61,973 nt of DNA, taken from contig CATQHX010000022.1 of assembly GCA_958296065.1 (NCBI GenBank), positions 1-61,973 of the forward strand. The letters run 5' to 3'. This stretch comes from Vicinamibacterales bacterium (GTDB lineage: Bacteria > Acidobacteriota > Vicinamibacteria > Vicinamibacterales > UBA8438). Shown here piece after piece: positions 1 through 7,904 of the stretch. Numbering within the stretch: the stretch's first letter is position 1; each line of letters begins with the position of its first letter. The position numbers and the translations under genes are program-made. The notes beneath the pieces are model-generated. The model was not told the origin of the DNA and ran no database searches. It saw only the letters and a program-made list of their open reading frames with translations.

Positions 1-381
1 GATGGCCCGGGGGCGCCACTCGCGCGGCGTCGCCGCCTCCAGCATTTCGAGGTGGGTCGGTGAGCCGTACGAGACCGTTTCGCTATCGAGATCGAAGTCC
101 CGGAGGAGCTCGATGGCCGGGGCCCGCGCGTAGACGTCGACGTAGTAGCTCAGATTGAGCAGCCGGCGACCATCCTGCGGTTCCCGGGTTGCCGCCATGC
201 GCCGCTTGATCCGTTCGAACGATCCGGGCAGCGCGTAGTCTTCGGCAGCGGCGTCCGGCGCGTCCACGGCGGACGCCAGCGCGCCGGAACCCGCTCCGGG
301 CCCTTCCTGCGCAGCGGAGGCAGCCGGCGCCGCCAACCCCATCGCGACCGCTGCTACGAAGGCAAATCGCATCAGTTGCAT
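1..381 (-). CDS. Exported protein of unknown function (C-terminus outside window)
   Basis: An open frame of 127 codons runs from an ATG at 381 off the left edge of the window. The N-terminus looks like a Sec signal peptide: MQLMRF, a hydrophobic Ala/Val/Leu-rich stretch, then an ASAAQ-type cleavage site near residue 24. The mature part begins with a low-complexity Ala/Gly/Asp segment, followed by a more regular region with SYYVDVYARAP and SPTHLEML. I do not recognise the family. A second in-frame ATG at 372 is possible. There is no obvious Shine-Dalgarno and no -10 box at leaderless spacing. It diverges from the PAS-GAF gene across a gap of about 127 bp. Because the C-terminus is missing, the product is left as a periplasmic or exported hypothetical protein. 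Confidence 0.6.
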   Translation of the reverse strand, partial: MQLMRFAFVAAVAMGLAAPAASAAQEGPGAGSGALASAVDAPDAAAEDYALPGSFERIKRRMAATREPQDGRRLLNLSYYVDVYARAPAIELLRDFDLDSETVSYGSPTHLEMLEAATPREWRPRAI

Positions 382-469
382 GGCGCGTCAGGTTGAAGTC
401 AACATCCAAGTTACGACGCCGCGCGAGGGCTGTCAAGATCTCCGCGGTCCCGTTCGGTGCCCTCCGCGC

Positions 470-502
470 GTTGCCGCTCGGCAACGGGGCTCCCGGTAAG
501 AT
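470..502 (+). promoter_or_regulatory. Inverted repeat and -10 box before PAS-GAF gene
   Basis: Positions 470-476 (GTTGCCG) and 479-485 (CGGCAAC) form a perfect 7-bp inverted repeat with a 2-bp centre. A TAAGAT box at 497-502 follows, ending 6 nt before the GTG start at 509. The dyad sits where a -35 element would be, so it may be an operator. The -10 spacing implies an mRNA starting at or next to the start codon. Assignment is by pattern only. Confidence 0.4.
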
Positions 503-508
503 CGTCCC

Positions 509-1567
509 GTGACCCTTGTCGATGCCGCTGGCGTTCTCGTCGGTCTGCTTCTCGTGCTGCTGCTGGTAATGGCCTGGCGCCTGCGAGCGGCCCGCGCGGG
601 CGAGATTCGGACGCGTGCACGGTTGGCCTCCTTGCTGGAGAATGACGAGGCGGGACTGGCCGTATGGGATGCCGGGGGGCGGCTCGTCGCCTGCAACGGA
701 CGCTTTCGGGAGTTCTATCCGGCGGTGACCCTGAAGCCCGGCCTCGAGTTCGAGGACCTGGTCCGCTATACCGCGACGCGGGCGGTGGTGGTCATCCCGG
801 AGGCGGAGATAGGCGCCTGGATCGACGAGCGACTCGCTGGACGCGGCGAGGCCGTGGCCGAGACGCTGCGTACGCCGGATGGCCGCTGGATAGAGATCCG
901 GACCCGTCCCACGGTCCAGGGGGAGACGCTTCTGGTCTATGCCGACGTTACCGCCATCCGGAGCGCGGCAACCGAAGGTGTCGCCTCCGAGCCCGCCGCG
1001 AGCAGCCAGGGGACGGTCGGCATGCTGCAGGACGCCATGGCGCTTGGGCGCGAAGCGGTATCGTTCCATCAAGCAGTCCGCGAACTGGCGCGGTTGCTGG
1101 CCGCATGGGGTGGATGGGACGCCGGTACCGCCTATCTGGCGCCCGCCGACGGCAGCGGGGCGTTGGTCTCGACCGGCGTGTGGCACGTCGGCGACGAGCG
1201 CATCGTGCCTCAGGAGACCCGCGCCGGCCTCGACGCGTGCTGCGACGACACGGATGACCACGTCCTGCGGCGCGCGGTGACTTCCGCCGAATCGACCTGG
1301 GTTGCGAACGTCGCCGTCGACCCGCGGTTGTCCGACGCGCGCCGTGCGGCGCTCGGGCAGATACGGTCGCTCCACGCGATTCCCGTGGCTTGCCGAGGGA
1401 CGGTCGTGGCGGTTTTCGAGCTCTTCGCCGGCACGCCGACCGTGCCGGAGCCGCTGCGCGAACGGCTCGTCGCCGCCGCCGTCGGCGAGCTCGGCCACGT
1501 GTTCGAGCGCGAGCGGACCGCTCTAAGCTCCGGGGCGGAGCACGACGCTGTCGGGCGTTCCGACTAG
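509..1567 (+). CDS. Membrane-anchored PAS-GAF sensory protein without output domain
   Basis: The protein has 352 residues. Residues 5-25 form one strongly hydrophobic helix, so it is probably anchored by its N-terminus. Residues of about 40-150 look like a PAS domain (LLENDEAGLAVWD, then a DVT motif at the end), of the PAS_7 type often found in PAS-kinases. Residues of about 180-345 look like a GAF domain (WVANVAVDPRL, IPVACRGTVVAVFELF). No HATPase, GGDEF, HTH or phosphatase domain follows, so it could sense a ligand or redox state but lacks any visible output. The GTG start is chosen because TAAGAT ends 6 nt upstream, fitting a leaderless transcript. The TAG stop is the first base triplet of a palindromic repeat. 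It may act through a partner encoded elsewhere, or be a truncated kinase. Confidence 0.75.
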   Translation: MTLVDAAGVLVGLLLVLLLVMAWRLRAARAGEIRTRARLASLLENDEAGLAVWDAGGRLVACNGRFREFYPAVTLKPGLEFEDLVRYTATRAVVVIPEAEIGAWIDERLAGRGEAVAETLRTPDGRWIEIRTRPTVQGETLLVYADVTAIRSAATEGVASEPAASSQGTVGMLQDAMALGREAVSFHQAVRELARLLAAWGGWDAGTAYLAPADGSGALVSTGVWHVGDERIVPQETRAGLDACCDDTDDHVLRRAVTSAESTWVANVAVDPRLSDARRAALGQIRSLHAIPVACRGTVVAVFELFAGTPTVPEPLRERLVAAAVGELGHVFERERTALSSGAEHDAVGRSD

Positions 1568-1608
1568 CGCCCCGAAACGCCGAGCCAGCGAATCATTTTG
1601 GGGCGCCA
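1565..1608. repeat. Palindromic stop-codon element, copy 1
   Basis: The left arm TAGCGCCCCGAAACGCC and loop GAGCCAGCGA are intact. The right arm is degenerate here but ends TGGGGCGCCA. The first three bases are the TAG stop of the PAS-GAF gene. Copies at 3391-3433 and 12313-12353 share the loop and arms, which gives a consensus hairpin of two arms of about 17 bp around a 10-nt loop. It may also act as a transcription terminator. Confidence 0.7.
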
Positions 1609-1674
1609 GGCGCGGTTATCGGAATGAGAGCCACGGGCGACGATCTTCGGGCCAGGGGTCCACGGGCAGTCTGA

Positions 1675-1680
1675 TAGGAT
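1675..1680 (+). promoter_or_regulatory. -10 box for leaderless Nramp-like mRNA
   Basis: TAGGAT ends 7 nt before the ATG at 1688 and no Shine-Dalgarno is present, so transcription would begin at or beside the start codon. Confidence 0.45.
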
Positions 1681-1687
1681 TGCCGCC

Positions 1688-3217
1688 ATGCCGAACGAGC
1701 AGCCGTCCGCTTCCGCGCGATTCGGGTCCGCGGCGTCCGATGCGTTGAGTCGACTCCCGCTGCCCGACATGAACCCGCGCGGGCTGCTCCGCCACTTCGG
1801 GCCGGGGCTGATCCTGATGATGACCGGGATCGGCACCAGTCACCTCGTCACGGCTCCGGTCGCGGGAGGGCGGTTCGGGTACGCGCTGCTCTGGTGCATT
1901 CCGGTGGCCTACATCTTCAAGTACTACGGCTTCGAGATGGCCTTCCGGTTCACCAACGCAACCGGCCGGAGCATGCTCGACGCGTACACCACCGCGCCCG
2001 GCAAGTGGCCTGTCTGGTACGTGTTGATCACGACGGTCATCCAGTGCGCGCTCGGGCAGGCGGGGCGGCTGGCGGCGGCCGCGGCGGTGCTCTTCTACGT
2101 CTTCTCCGAGTATTTCGGCCTCGGCCTGCCGTCCTGGGTGTACGGCCTGGGCCTCGGGGCGCTCTCCGTCGGCATCATCCTCTACGGGCGCTATGCCGCG
2201 GTCGAGCTGGCCACGAAGGTGCTGGCCGGCCTGCTGTTCGTCTCGACCGTGGGGGTCTACCTGTTCGAGCCGGCGCCGATGTCGGCGATGGGCCGTTTCT
2301 TCGTCTTCGAGACGCCGGCCGGCTCGTGGCTGGTGATCGCCGCATTCCTGGGCTTGCTGCCGACCGGCATCGACGTCTCCCTGCAGGCGTCGGAGTGGGG
2401 AAAGGCGAAGCGGGTCGGCATGGGACGCATCCGCGAGCAGCTCGAGCGGGACGGGCTGGCGAAGCGGTTCGATCCGTTCGGCGGCTCGACCAGCAAGGAC
2501 CTGGCTGTGGACGTCTCGGCGCTGCCCGAGCACGCGCAGGAGTACTGCCGGCGCTGGTTCCGGATCGGACTCTGGGACTTTACGCTCGGCCATGTCGTGT
2601 CGTTCGTGCTCGCGGTGATCTTCCTGCTGCTGGCGGCCATATGGCTCTGGGAGCCGGGCAACCCGGCCGAGGTGGCGGGGAACGGGGTCATCGGCGAGAT
2701 CGCGCGCATCTTCACCGACAGCATCGGCCCGGGAATGATGTTCATCTTCCTGCTCGGCGCGTTCGCGGCGACGTTTTCGACCGCGTTCAACTACTTCGAC
2801 GGCTGGCCCCGCGTGGTGGCGGCCTGCTGTCGCAACCTGTTCCAGGCCACCGCGGCGCTGCCCGGCATCGCCGCGGATCAGTTGACCGATGCCCACCGGC
2901 GGACTGCGGCCTCGGAGTACAACATCTATCGCATCACGATGTTCTACTCGCTGATCGCGGCCGTGCTCATCCTGGCCGGCCTCCCGCGACCGGTGTTCCT
3001 GGTGCTGGTCTCCTCGGCGCTGGCGTTCTTCATCGCTCCGGTCATCTTCTTCCTGAACCTGTACTACTGTGTGACGGTGATCCCGAAGACCGACACGGCG
3101 TTCTATCCGTCGCCGCTGGTGCGTGCCTTCGCGTGGTTCAGCTTCGTGGTGTTCACCGCCCTGACCGCGATTGTCGTCATGGCCCGGGTGTTCGGAGTGA
3201 CTCTCTTCGGAGGCTAG
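1688..3217 (+). CDS. Divergent Nramp-family transporter
   Basis: The protein has 509 residues with about 11-12 hydrophobic helices. The opening FGPGLILMMTGIG (residues 37-49) and the following helix VAGGRFGYALLW are typical of the Nramp/SLC11 fold (PF01566). Canonical manganese and iron Nramps carry DPGN in helix 1 and MPH in helix 6. Here helix 1 reads GIGTSHLV and helix 6 reads LLPTGIDVSLQASEW (about 222-236). The metal-binding Asp, Asn and Met are therefore absent, and the substrate is probably not an ordinary divalent transition metal. A soluble loop of about 50 residues (238-290) is inserted before the next helix. The TAG stop lies inside the first bases of a 107-bp repeat. It is the only transporter in this part of the window, and nothing nearby identifies its cargo. 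Confidence 0.8.
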   Translation: MPNEQPSASARFGSAASDALSRLPLPDMNPRGLLRHFGPGLILMMTGIGTSHLVTAPVAGGRFGYALLWCIPVAYIFKYYGFEMAFRFTNATGRSMLDAYTTAPGKWPVWYVLITTVIQCALGQAGRLAAAAAVLFYVFSEYFGLGLPSWVYGLGLGALSVGIILYGRYAAVELATKVLAGLLFVSTVGVYLFEPAPMSAMGRFFVFETPAGSWLVIAAFLGLLPTGIDVSLQASEWGKAKRVGMGRIREQLERDGLAKRFDPFGGSTSKDLAVDVSALPEHAQEYCRRWFRIGLWDFTLGHVVSFVLAVIFLLLAAIWLWEPGNPAEVAGNGVIGEIARIFTDSIGPGMMFIFLLGAFAATFSTAFNYFDGWPRVVAACCRNLFQATAALPGIAADQLTDAHRRTAASEYNIYRITMFYSLIAAVLILAGLPRPVFLVLVSSALAFFIAPVIFFLNLYYCVTVIPKTDTAFYPSPLVRAFAWFSFVVFTALTAIVVMARVFGVTLFGG

Positions 3218-3320
3218 GAGATTGCGGCGTAGAACGCAACGCAGTGAGTTCTCAGGCGCAAGGTCCTGGGGCGGTGGGGGCTGGGGCCGAACACGGAGCC
3301 CTGCGACGGGTTTGGCGGCG
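3214..3320 (+). repeat. 107-bp intergenic repeat, unit 1
   Basis: The unit begins CTAGGAGATTGCGGCG, passes through AGAACGCAACGCAGTGAG and GGGGCCGAACACGGAGCC, and ends GGGTTTGGCGGCG. Its second base starts the TAG stop of the Nramp-like gene. It is followed immediately by a second unit of the same length. Related copies are at 22506-22613 (nearly full) and 4384-4427 (internally shortened). No coding role is supported. Confidence 0.75.
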
Positions 3321-3433
3321 CTAGGAGCTTGCGCCGCAGAACGCAGCGACGCGGAGTGCTGAGGCGCAAGGTCATGGAGTGGGGGGGGATGGGCCGAAAC
3401 GCCGAGCCAGCGAGGCGTTTCGGGGCGCTAGCG
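3321..3433 (+). repeat. 107-bp repeat, unit 2, ending in the palindromic element
   Basis: The unit starts with CTAGGAGCTTGCGCCG and AGAACGCAGCGACGCGGAGTG and is aligned with unit 1. Its 3' part is the palindromic element: GGGCCGAAACGCC, loop GAGCCAGCGA, and an intact right arm GGCGTTTCGGGGCGCTA. This shows that the long and short repeats are one family. An ATG-started frame runs through the unit into the M23 gene, but it is repeat sequence, so that gene's start is placed downstream. Confidence 0.72.
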
Positions 3434-3460
3434 CCCGTGGTGGAATCTGGACATCGGCCA

Positions 3461-4387
3461 ATGTCGCGGCGCCTTTCACGGCGGCTCGCCGCGGTGCCGG
3501 CATGCGCCGTCGTTGCCGCGCTGGCGCTCGGCGGATCCGCGCCGGCGGCGGCCGGACAGGGCGGAACGGACCTCATCGTCAACGTCACGCACCGGGCGCG
3601 AGCCCTCCATCCCGGCGAGATCGTCGTTCTGAACGTGCGGACCTCCGAGGCCCCGGCCGCGCTGGAGGCGAGCGCTTTCGACGCCGACCTGCGGTTCTTC
3701 CCGGCCGGGCCGGCCAACGTCTGGACGACGCTGGTCGGCATCGATCTCGAGGTCGAGCCCGGGGAGCACCCGGTCACCGTGCGGGCGACCGCGGTCGACG
3801 GCTCCGCGATCGAGACGGTCTACACGCTGTCAGTGGAGCCGAAGCAGTTCGCGACCCGGCGGCTGACCGTCGAGCCGCGGTACGTCGACCCGCCGCCGGA
3901 CGTCGTGGAGCGCATCCTGCGCGAGAGAGACCACCTGGCGGCGCTGTTCCCGGTCTCGACCGCCGTGCGCTACTGGCGCGACGGGTTCGTGCGGCCGGTG
4001 CCGGGACGCGCGAACAGCGCCTTCGGCCGCCGCAGCGTCTTCAACGGCCAGCCGCGCAACCCTCACAGCGGCGCCGATTTCCGGGCGGCGGCGGGGACAC
4101 CGATCAAGGCGCCCAACGACGGGGTAGTGGTGCTGGCGACCGACCTCTACTTCTCCGGCAACGTCGTCATCATCGATCACGGCTGGGGGCTCTACTCCTT
4201 TTTCGCGCACCTGTCCGCCATTGACGTAGCCGAGGGCGACCGCGTCCGCCGGGACACGGTGGTCGGCAGGGTCGGCGCGACCGGTCGCGTGACCGGCGCC
4301 CATCTGCACTGGACGCTGCGCCTGAACGACGCCCGCGTCGACCCGCTCGCCCTGCTGGAGCTGTTTCCCGCCGCCGGAGGGGGTTAG
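3461..4387 (+). CDS. Exported M23 (LytM-type) metallopeptidase
   Basis: The protein has 308 residues. Residues 1-32 form a signal peptide (MSRRLSRRLAAV, hydrophobic core, AAAGQ). Residues of about 35-130 are a beta-rich N-terminal region, and about 180-298 the M23 domain. The zinc and catalytic pattern is visible: H202 and D206 in NPHSGADF, H250 in FFAHLS, and H281-x-H283 in GAHLHW. Family members cleave peptide cross-links in peptidoglycan or regulate amidases. With all four ligands present, activity is likely. An upstream ATG at 3329 keeps the frame open, but those 44 codons are a dispersed repeat, so 3461 is preferred because it begins directly with the signal peptide. The TAG stop again falls in a repeat (TTAGGAG). 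The cyanophycinase-like gene follows almost at once, so the two may be co-transcribed. Confidence 0.85.
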   Translation: MSRRLSRRLAAVPACAVVAALALGGSAPAAAGQGGTDLIVNVTHRARALHPGEIVVLNVRTSEAPAALEASAFDADLRFFPAGPANVWTTLVGIDLEVEPGEHPVTVRATAVDGSAIETVYTLSVEPKQFATRRLTVEPRYVDPPPDVVERILRERDHLAALFPVSTAVRYWRDGFVRPVPGRANSAFGRRSVFNGQPRNPHSGADFRAAAGTPIKAPNDGVVVLATDLYFSGNVVIIDHGWGLYSFFAHLSAIDVAEGDRVRRDTVVGRVGATGRVTGAHLHWTLRLNDARVDPLALLELFPAAGGG

Positions 4388-4427
4388 GAGCTTGCAAACG
4401 CGGAGCCTTGCGACGGGTTTGGCGGCG
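4384..4427 (+). repeat. Shortened copy of the 107-bp repeat
   Basis: TTAGGAGCTTGC at 4384-4395 matches the 5' end of the unit, and ACGCGGAGCCTTGCGACGGG through GGCGGCG matches its 3' end. The middle of about 60 bp is missing. The copy supplies the TAG stop of the M23 gene and overlaps the N-terminal codons of the next gene. Confidence 0.6.
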
Positions 4428-5312
4428 CTGGCGCGACGGGCATCTGTCTGCCTGGTCCTGGCGGTGCTGGCCTTTGCTGTTGTGCCGGGCGCGTCGCAGC
4501 AGATCGGGCCGGCCAACGGCGCGCTCGTGCTTGTGGGCGGCAACCTGCAGGATCCGGCCATCGTCGAGCGCTTTCTCGACCTGGCGGGTGGGCGCGATGC
4601 GCCCGTCGTGCTGATCCCGACCGCGGGCGGCGCGGAGGCGTACGACGAAACATGGCGCGGCGGCGATGCGTTTCGCGCGGCGGGGGCGACCCGACTCACC
4701 GTCCTGCACACCACTGACCGCGACACGGCGAACACGGAAGCATTCGTCGAGCCGCTGCTCGGTGCCCGCGGGGTGTGGTTCGGGGGTGGCCGCCAGTGGC
4801 GCCTGGCGGACGCCTACCTGCACACCCGGGTGCACGAGGCGCTGCAAGGAGTCCTCGACCGGGGCGGCGTGGTGGGCGGATCCTCCGCCGGAGCGACGAT
4901 CCTGGGCTCGTACCTGGTGCGCGGCGACACACGGACGAACACCATCATGATGGGGGACCATGAAGAAGGGTTCGGGTTCCTCCGGGATGTCGGTATCGAC
5001 CAGCACCTGCTCCGGCGCAACCGGCAGTTCGACCTGCTCGAGGTGATCCGGGCGCGCCCCGACCTGCTGGGCATCGGCATCGACGAGGACACGGCCATCG
5101 TCGTGCACGGCGATTCGTTCGAGGTCATCGGCCGCGGCTACGTGGCCATCTACGACCACGAGCGGCGGCTCGATTCCGGCGGGCTCTTCTACTTCCTGGC
5201 TCCGGGCGACACCTACGATCTGGCGGCCCGCGAGGCATTCGGGTCCCAGCCGGCGCGGCGCCCCCTGCAACGCGTCGTGGCCGGGCCCTGGCCGGCCGCC
5301 GGCGCCAGGTGA
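4392..5312 (+). CDS. Cyanophycinase-like S51 family peptidase, exported
   Basis: The protein has 306 residues. After a hydrophobic signal-like segment (about 18-36, ending GASQQ) comes a peptidase S51 fold: LVLVGGNLQDP, IPTAGG, FGGGRQWRL and the nucleophile motif GGSSAGA with S165. Cyanophycinases of this family hydrolyse multi-L-arginyl-poly-L-aspartate to Asp-Arg dipeptides outside or inside cells; secreted forms scavenge the polymer. A peptidase E-like role on Asp-X peptides is the alternative. The TTG start at 4392 lies inside a shortened repeat, so the first 10-15 residues may not be native. An in-frame GTG at 4464 exists but would remove the signal. It converges on the aminotransferase with a gap of only 7 bp. 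Confidence 0.8.
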   Translation: MQTRSLATGLAALARRASVCLVLAVLAFAVVPGASQQIGPANGALVLVGGNLQDPAIVERFLDLAGGRDAPVVLIPTAGGAEAYDETWRGGDAFRAAGATRLTVLHTTDRDTANTEAFVEPLLGARGVWFGGGRQWRLADAYLHTRVHEALQGVLDRGGVVGGSSAGATILGSYLVRGDTRTNTIMMGDHEEGFGFLRDVGIDQHLLRRNRQFDLLEVIRARPDLLGIGIDEDTAIVVHGDSFEVIGRGYVAIYDHERRLDSGGLFYFLAPGDTYDLAAREAFGSQPARRPLQRVVAGPWPAAGAR

Positions 5313-5319
5313 ACGCGCT

Positions 5320-6561
5320 TCAGGCGTGGATCGCGCCGGAGACCACGTCGATCAAGGCATCCAGGTCGCCGGCGTCGTTGTACAGGTGCGGCGCGATGCG
5401 GACGGCGCCGCCCCGGAGCGAAACCGACACCTGGCGCGCCCGGAGGTCGCGACCGAGTCGCGGGATGTCGACACCGGCCGGCAGACGGACCCCGAACAGG
5501 TGCCCGGCGCGCCAGCGGGCATCCTCCACGCGGCAGCCGAGATCGCGGAGCCGCTCGACCGCCGCGCCGCTCAGGTCGACGGTGTGGGTCTGCACCCTTT
5601 CCGGTCCCCAGTCGAGGACCTGCTCCAGCGCGGCCTCGAGCATCGGCAGCAGGAGGAAGTTCGACCGCTCGCCCATGTCGTAGCGAATGGCGCCCGGCTG
5701 GTACTCGTCGCGGTAGTTGACCAGCTCGTTGAAGCGCTCGCTGCCGCGGCGGGTGATCCAGTTCTCCTCCAGAGGCGTCCCGTCGTCGAAAGCCGCACCG
5801 TACCAGGCGACGCCGATCGCGTAGGGGCCGGTCAGCCACTTGTACCCGGCGCAGATCAGTGCGTCCGGGCGGATGCGGGCTACGTCGAACGGCAACGCTC
5901 CGATGGCCTGCGTTCCGTCGACGACGAACCGGGCACCCACCGCCCGCGCTCGTGACCCTATGGCGTCGAGGTCGAACCGCAGGCCGTCCGTCCAATGCAA
6001 CGGCGGCAGTACCGCGACCGCGGTCCGCTCGTCGATCGCGTCGAGAACCTCCGCGTTCCACGCCTCGCCGCGCGAACCGGCGGTCTTCGGCGCCGTGACG
6101 GTGCGCAGCGTGGCCCCGGTCTGCCGGCAGGCCCGTCGCCAGGTGTAAACCGCGCTCGGAAACTGTTCCTCGATGACCACGACGGTCCGCCCGGGCCCGA
6201 GCGGCGTGTTCCTGGCAACCGTTGCCATCCCGTAGGAAACGGCCGGGACGATCGCCACCCGTTCCGGATCGGGTGCGTTGACGAGTCGTGCGAACAGCCG
6301 GCGGACGCGTGTGCTCGGTTCGAAGAAGTCGGCGGTCTCCAGGTGGCTCGGGATCTCGAGGCGTTCGAGCGCGTGTCGCCCGGCCGCCGCGACCCGCTTC
6401 GACGCCGGCGCCATGTACGCGCAGTTGAGATAGTGGAGATCCGGCGGCAACGAGAAGAGCTGCCGGTACGGATTGCGATGCGTGGGATGGTGCGGGACCG
6501 TTTCCGCAAGCCGGCCCGGGGACGAGGCGAGCGCTCTATGGGGATTGAGGCGGGCTTCCAT
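5320..6561 (-). CDS. Class V PLP-dependent aminotransferase (cysteine desulfurase/isopenicillin epimerase-like)
   Basis: The protein has 413 residues and a class V aminotransferase fold. LHYLNCAYMAP near residue 42 is the usual N-terminal substrate loop. VVDGTQAIGALPFDV (about 213-227) carries the PLP-ring Asp, and K241 in ICAGYKWLTGPYAIG is the Schiff-base lysine. Family members range from cysteine desulfurases to kynureninase-like and epimerase-like enzymes. No conserved active-site Cys loop of the IscS type is evident, so a true sulfurtransferase role is unlikely and the substrate is open. The ATG at 6561 is selected over a long antisense extension because TAATCT ends exactly 7 nt before it. 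It diverges from the dipeptidase lipoprotein gene. Confidence 0.8.
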   Translation of the reverse strand: MEARLNPHRALASSPGRLAETVPHHPTHRNPYRQLFSLPPDLHYLNCAYMAPASKRVAAAGRHALERLEIPSHLETADFFEPSTRVRRLFARLVNAPDPERVAIVPAVSYGMATVARNTPLGPGRTVVVIEEQFPSAVYTWRRACRQTGATLRTVTAPKTAGSRGEAWNAEVLDAIDERTAVAVLPPLHWTDGLRFDLDAIGSRARAVGARFVVDGTQAIGALPFDVARIRPDALICAGYKWLTGPYAIGVAWYGAAFDDGTPLEENWITRRGSERFNELVNYRDEYQPGAIRYDMGERSNFLLLPMLEAALEQVLDWGPERVQTHTVDLSGAAVERLRDLGCRVEDARWRAGHLFGVRLPAGVDIPRLGRDLRARQVSVSLRGGAVRIAPHLYNDAGDLDALIDVVSGAIHA

Positions 6562-6636
6562 GAGTACCAGATTAGCTCGGAATCCATCCCCTGGGGCTCC
6601 GCCGATGGTATGCTCACGGGTTTTCAGGAGTCTGCC
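6562..6636. promoter_or_regulatory. Divergent promoter region between aminotransferase and dipeptidase
   Basis: On the minus strand TAATCT (6574-6569) ends 7 nt before the aminotransferase ATG, giving leaderless geometry. On the plus strand TATGCT (6608-6613) is a candidate -10 followed by a leader with AGGAG at 6627-6631 before the ATG at 6637. Two initiation styles share one 75-bp gap. Confidence 0.45.
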
Positions 6637-7893
6637 ATGGCTCGCACCCCGACCGGAGCGCTGGTGTCGTTGCTCGTCGTCTTGCTGTTGGGAGGATGCG
6701 GCTCTCCGGAGGAGCGGGCGGAGCGGGCGGTCTCGGCCCGCGCGACCGCCATCCACGAGCGCGTGCTGACGCTCGATACGCACATCGACATCCCGCTCAA
6801 CTTTGCCACTCGTGACGTCGATCCAGGCGTATCCGGCGATTTTCAGGTGGACCTGCCGAAGATGCGCGCCGGTGGCCTCGACGCCGGATTCTTCATCGTC
6901 TACGTCGGACAGACGGAACGCACGCCCGACAACGAGGCGCAGGCCAAGGCGGACGCGATGACGAAGTTCGAGGCGATTCACCGCATGGCCGAGGAGCTGT
7001 ACCCGGACGAGATCGCGATCGCCTACTCCGCCGCCGACGTGGAGCGGATTGCCGGCAGCGGCAGGCTGGTGGCGGCGATCGGCATCGAGAACGGCTACGT
7101 CATCGGCCGCGACCTGTCGCTGCTCGAGACCTACCACGAGCTCGGTGCGCGCTACATGACGCTCGCCCACGGCGGGCACAACGACATCGCGGATTCGGCG
7201 ACGCCGCGCGACGCGCTGGGCGATGCAGCGGCCGAGCACGACGGCGTGAGCGCTTTCGGCGAGGAGGTCATCGCCGAGATGAACCGCCTCGGCATCCTGG
7301 TCGACGTCTCGCACATCTCCCGGGCGGCGATGCTCGATGCCGTACGCCTCTCGGAAGCACCCGTCATCGCCTCGCATTCGAGCATGCACGCCCTGATGCC
7401 GCATCCCCGCAATCTGGACGACGAGCAGCTCAGGGCTCTGGCGGACAACGGGGGCGTGGTGCAGACCGTGGCCCTCGGCGCGTTCCTCTCCGAGACCGCC
7501 GCGCGCCGGGCGGCGGAGCTGCGGAACATCCGCGGCGCCTTCGGCATGATTCCCGGGCAGCCGGAGGAGGATCTCGGGGCCGAGCCGTACGAGGACTACC
7601 TGGGCCGGATCGAGGCGCTCGACGCCCGCTACCCGGACGCCACGGTTGCCGACTTCGTCGATCACATCGACCACGCGGTGAATCTGATCGGCATCGACCA
7701 TGTGGGGATCAGCTCCGATTTCGACGGCGGGGGCGGCATCCTTGGCTGGAGCGACGCGAGCGAGACGCTCAACGTCACCCTCGAGCTGGTGCGGCGGGGA
7801 TACGGCGAGGAGGACATCGCAAAGCTGTGGGGGGGCAACCTCCTGCGCGTTTGGACGGAGGCCGAGACGGTGGCCGCGCGGCTGTCCCGGTAG
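6637..7893 (+). CDS. Lipoprotein membrane dipeptidase (peptidase M19)
   Basis: The protein has 418 residues. The N-terminus is a lipoprotein signal with lipobox LLGGC (Cys21). The body is a renal-dipeptidase-like (M19) TIM barrel. The HxD metal pair H49/D51 sits in LTLDTHIDIPL. Further ligands are expected in AIGIENGY, LTLAHGGHND, ILVDVSHIS and VIASHSSMHAL, and the late motif HVGISSDFDGGG is typical of the family. Such enzymes hydrolyse dipeptides, including some with D-amino acids, at the cell surface. The start is fixed by AGGAG six bases upstream; an upstream in-frame ATG at 6610 lacks a Shine-Dalgarno and would spoil the signal. otsB follows 11 bp downstream, so the two may share a transcript despite unrelated roles. 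Confidence 0.88.
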   Translation: MARTPTGALVSLLVVLLLGGCGSPEERAERAVSARATAIHERVLTLDTHIDIPLNFATRDVDPGVSGDFQVDLPKMRAGGLDAGFFIVYVGQTERTPDNEAQAKADAMTKFEAIHRMAEELYPDEIAIAYSAADVERIAGSGRLVAAIGIENGYVIGRDLSLLETYHELGARYMTLAHGGHNDIADSATPRDALGDAAAEHDGVSAFGEEVIAEMNRLGILVDVSHISRAAMLDAVRLSEAPVIASHSSMHALMPHPRNLDDEQLRALADNGGVVQTVALGAFLSETAARRAAELRNIRGAFGMIPGQPEEDLGAEPYEDYLGRIEALDARYPDATVADFVDHIDHAVNLIGIDHVGISSDFDGGGGILGWSDASETLNVTLELVRRGYGEEDIAKLWGGNLLRVWTEAETVAARLSR

Positions 7894-7904
7894 AAGCCGA
7901 GAGC

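Noticed and set aside
6562..7701. N-terminal extension of the aminotransferase frame
   Set aside because: Antisense to the dipeptidase; the family start and -10 box place the ATG at 6561.
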